Assembly: GCA_017163975.1 (NCBI GenBank)
Contig: JAFFSR010000237.1
Coordinates: 5,456,001 to 5,520,000, forward strand
Reading direction: 5' to 3'
Origin: Anastatus disparis
Lineage: Eukaryota > Arthropoda > Insecta > Hymenoptera > Eupelmidae
DNA length: 64,000 bases
The position numbers and the translations under genes were made by a program. The notes beneath the pieces are model-generated. The model did not search any database. It was not told the origin of the DNA and was given only the letters and a program-made list of their open reading frames with translations. Positions 60,961 to 64,000 of the stretch are shown here, in pieces. Within the stretch, counting starts at the first letter, position 1, and each line of letters begins with the position of its first letter.

Positions 60961-61816
60961 CAAAGAGATCTCAATAAGATATTTAGTAAAAGTTCGTTTG
61001 CAGCATCTTAATACGTATCAAAAACGGCCATAATTAAGACGAGTCTTAATGAGATCTTAAGATGATCTTAACTTTTTTTGATATTTAAGTCGTCTTTCAA
61101 TAATTTTTTTAAATCTTCACAAATTCTTTAATAGATCTTAAAAAATCTATCTTTTCAAATCTTTAAAAGATCTTTGGAATGTCTTGAAATTTTAATAAAC
61201 CAGTATTGAAAAAAGAGATTTTAAAAGATCTCGAAAAAATCTTAATTTTTGCTCTAAAAGCAGTCTAGAAAAGAGTTTAAAGAAATCTTTTTAATATATT
61301 TTTCAAACAAAAATAATCTAAATATTCATAAGATCGTAAATAGATATTTAAAATATTTGCGTAATAATTATCAAAAGATCTCAAAAAGATCTTAATAAAC
61401 TTTTATTTTTCACAAAATCATTAGCAAAATTATACGATTAAGATCTCATTAAGATCTTTTTATTTTTATACGAATCATCACTTAGGACATCTCAAAATAT
61501 TCTCAAAAGGTTCCTTTTTTGAGAAAGATCTTTTGCTCATCTTGATAAACGACCAAAAAGGTCTTAGATATTCGTCCTTATATATTAGCCATCTATCAGT
61601 TGATTACAATTTTATGTTGAAATGATTAAAATTTTTATTTTCAATTAGTTCAATTTTTGCGTTCAGATTTGATTCCACGTGAAATATTTAATCGATATAA
61701 ACTTTTTTTCATATTTATATTATCGATCATGTTTTTCTTTTTAGCTTTTTTCACGAATGTCAAATTGATTTATTCTGTTATTAGATTCGTCAACAACGTA
61801 ATAGAAAACTGTAAAA

Positions 61817-63450
61817 ATGGATTGTGGAAACACGAAGTCTAGTACTACAATACAAGATTTAAATGATGATTGCTTAGTATATATCTTTTCCATATTACCA
61901 ATAATCGATCAAATAAAAATACAAAGAGGTTTGTGATTCTTTAGTAGAAAATTAAATACAATTTCAAACAATAATTTATAAAAATCTTTCTACAGTATGC
62001 AAACGTTGGAGGTTGTTAAGTCAAATAGCTTTAAATAAACTAAAAAGGTTTGAAGTATATAACAAAGAATTTTGGGGGATTGATGAAAAGCTCGATGAAA
62101 AGAGTAAAGTAGAAATAAATCGAGATATTTTTAAAAATATCTTAAAATTATATTGTCGTAATATTACTCATATTGATTTTGGCCTCGGCTGCGGAAATAC
62201 TAAGAATTTGAATATAGTTCCAAATAGAAAAGTTTTTCGAATTGTTCATAGATTCTGTCCAAATATTAGATCATTTATTGTTGGGGATAAATGTCAAAAA
62301 GTATCATTGCGATACATCGCAGAACATTTTCGCAATCTTACTAATTTTAGGCATTATAAGTTGGACGATCGTTATCATAATGAACTTGCAAGACTATTTT
62401 CCAATAATAAAAATTTAAGAAGCTTGTCACTTAATTATAATAGATTTCCATCATCGAGTTTCTTGCGCTTAAATTCAGAATCAATTGAAGAAATCCATTT
62501 ATTTAGCGGAAATACTTCAGAATTAGATCCAATGGTAGTTATTATTCTCTAAGTATTATAATATAAATTTATTTTTTAAATAATACTTAATAATAATAAT
62601 AAAAATAGTTTGCAGTAGTTCTAATTAATAATTTAATCTTTTAGGTCTTTATGAACTTGAATGGAATACATACCTTAACTGTTGAATATTTTTTCAATAG
62701 TTGTGATGAGTTGAAAGAAATGTTAAGAGTCATTGGCTTACATTTACAAAAATTAAGAAAACTAAAATTTGACGTTGATTATACTTTTAGCAATATCACA
62801 AAAAATGCATCATCGAAGGTATACAACTTCATAATTACATTAACAGATCTTGAAGAACTACACATTGTAGAGCAATGTTTAGTCAATAATCACTTTATAG
62901 AAATGGTTTGTAATAATTGTAAAAAATTAAAGACACTAAAAATCGCGTGTAAGAATAATTTTTTATATAATCTTATTGGAAATTTCAAACTCATTAATAA
63001 AATATTTATACACATTTTATTGTTATTATTTTAGTTTCCGATGAAATCACTGATGAAGGTATGTCAAAGATTAAACTTTTGCCAAATCTTCAGAATCTTG
63101 ATGTAAAATCAGCTAGAATCACTGGCTCATTTCTAATGAGCAAAATACCTAAATTAAAAAAATTGGCATTTGAAGGTTGCCGATTATTACAAGATGAAGG
63201 AATTATTATTTTTTTGCTCAATTCGCAATCAATTGAAAATATAGAAATAACTTCTTGTCCAGATATTAATGGTACAGATTTAATTAATACAATTATCAGA
63301 AATTTTAAGAATCGTAAATTTGAAAAATGTAAAATAGAAATAAGAGCAGAAGTAAATGAAGATTCATGTGTCGATGTAGAAATTTTAAAAATATCTGGTG
63401 AATATTATACTCGTGAAAGTGAAAAAAAAATGTTAAAATTGTTTACATAA
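61817..63450 (+). CDS. F-box/LRR protein, copy 10, early stop (about 456 residues)
   Basis: Exons 61817-61928, 61996-62534, 62645-62948 and 63035-63450. The start MDCGNTKSSTTIQDLNDDC is followed by the F-box; the acceptor side reads TATGCAAACG but still encodes V-C-K-R-W. LRRs continue normally (FIVGDKC, LRSLSLNYN, LEELHIVEQ, LPNLQNLDVKSA). Intron 2 is only 110 bases, the shortest of the set, with donor GTAGTT. The frame stops shortly after ISGEYYTRESEKK, before the cysteine tail, whose remains follow out of frame at 63497-63619. The product would be an F-box/LRR protein without the zinc-like tail. Confidence 0.82.
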
Positions 63451-63496
63451 GCCACGTTTATGAAATACCAAAGTAATGGAGAATAAACAAAGAAAA

Positions 63497-63619
63497 GCTC
63501 GCACAAGTAAAAAATTTTGTACGGAATGTAGGAGGAAATACGATTTTGATCCAGTAAACAAAAATTTTTGTAAACATTGTATAAATACCGCATTAGTTCG
63601 GAAAATATCAAAAGATTAA
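63497..63619 (+). pseudogene. Detached C-terminal tail of copy 10
   Basis: It encodes ARTSKKFCTECRRKYDFDP and on to FCKHC and KISKD with its own stop. It is the exact counterpart of the tails of copies 8 and 9, but lies 46 bases past the stop of copy 10 and in a different frame. The intervening sequence (ATACCAAAGTAATGGAGAA) resembles the relic at 47750-47800, so a short patch from another copy seems to have been pasted in. Confidence 0.75.
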
Positions 63620-64000
63620 GAAAATTGAAAAATAATTGTATTATAAAATTATTAATTAATCAACAATTGTTATTAATAATTATTATTATTATTGAGTAGA
63701 TTATTTTGTAATTCTAGATAGATCAGACCATTCTTATAAAAAATACTAAAATTTTGACATAGAGAAGGTGATTTTATTTTTACATTTTATAAAGTTTTGA
63801 AAATATTGAAAAAGGCCAATATCTAAAAGAAAAGTTGAGAAACACAACAAATGTTAAGAATTACATCTAATATAAATTTCTCTCATAAGTTTTGCAATTA
63901 TTTGTTGTTGTTGCGTGTACATCAAATTATTTTTCAAAGCAAAAAATTCCGAATTGCATCAATATGTAATTAGTTTTAAGAAATCCTATAAGGGGACGCT
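63620..64000. other. 3' flank of copy 10
   Basis: No gene is seen. It matches 53445-53850 after copy 9 almost throughout, up to the GAAATCCTAT at the window end, so the duplicated unit continues past the window. Confidence 0.6.

Larger units (their letters stand above)
57336..61523. mobile_element. About 4.2-kb foldback block with GATCTT-rich arms and nested insertions
   Basis: The left edge (AAAAAAGGAACCTTTTGAGA, from 57336) is mirrored at the right edge (ending about 61523) over about 100 bases at high identity, up to and including an AATCGTATAATTTTG stretch. Both arms are full of AAGATCTTTTTAAGATC-type words. Nested inside are a TA-flanked element (57608-58586), a hairpin (58722-58880), a near-perfect palindrome (58981-59968) and a SINE (60391-60683). 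The whole interrupts the 5' region of copy 10: sequence on its right (61546, GACCAAAAAGGTCTTAG) continues the flank seen at 50990. Confidence 0.65.

Overview
This window looks like AT-rich (very roughly 25% GC by eye) nuclear DNA of an insect. It has GT-AG introns of about 70-1,800 bases, tRNA-derived SINEs, abundant small inverted-repeat transposons and an F-box/leucine-rich-repeat (LRR) gene family. A parasitoid wasp such as a braconid would fit the base composition and the expansion of fast-evolving F-box/LRR genes, but that is inference. No bacterial, phage or viral gene was recognised.

The window is dominated by one tandem array, all on the + strand. There are eight recognisable F-box/LRR genes: one cut by the window start (1-3410), then 8668-12017, 15618-18021, 23220-25604, 29304-31164, 36200-39420, 51257-53444 and 61817-63450. 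A further copy has lost its F-box exon (44017-46016). Broken pieces lie at 15027-15500, 19739-20022, 32639-32720, 47695-47790 and 63497-63619. Every complete copy has the same four-exon plan with identical intron phases: exon 1 carries most of the F-box, exon 2 completes it (V-C-K-R-W across the junction) and starts the LRRs, exon 3 holds further LRRs, and exon 4 holds cysteine-type LRRs and a C-terminal four-cysteine putative zinc-binding tail. The products should be substrate receptors of SCF ubiquitin ligases. Copies up to about 26 kb form one subgroup and copies from 29 kb on form another. Large blocks of flank are duplicated with the genes, for example about 12.95-15.5 kb against 21.1-23.7 kb, and 16.1-19.7 kb against 23.4-27.1 kb.

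Upstream of several genes lies a conserved block of about 130 bases ending in a splice-donor-like AACG|GTAAG. It contains a conserved 24-25-codon small ORF. Each exon 1 is preceded by a conserved acceptor-like TTAG|ATTC. Together they suggest a spliced 5' leader exon.

Between and inside the genes sit many non-coding mobile elements. Paralogous uninserted sites or target-site duplications (TSDs) within the same array confirm several insertions: two SINE families, a piggyBac-like MITE (TTAA), a TA-flanked Tc1/mariner-like MITE, CACTG-ended MITEs, long palindromic foldback elements with TAA/TGA duplications, a candidate solo LTR, and a roughly 4.2 kb nested foldback at 57.3-61.5 kb built of GATCTT-rich arms. 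The most unusual signal is a family of double-hairpin repeats (18.65, 33.73, 41.51 and 58.72 kb, possibly 56.71 kb). Their boundaries and hairpin caps are conserved, while their stems differ in sequence but still pair.
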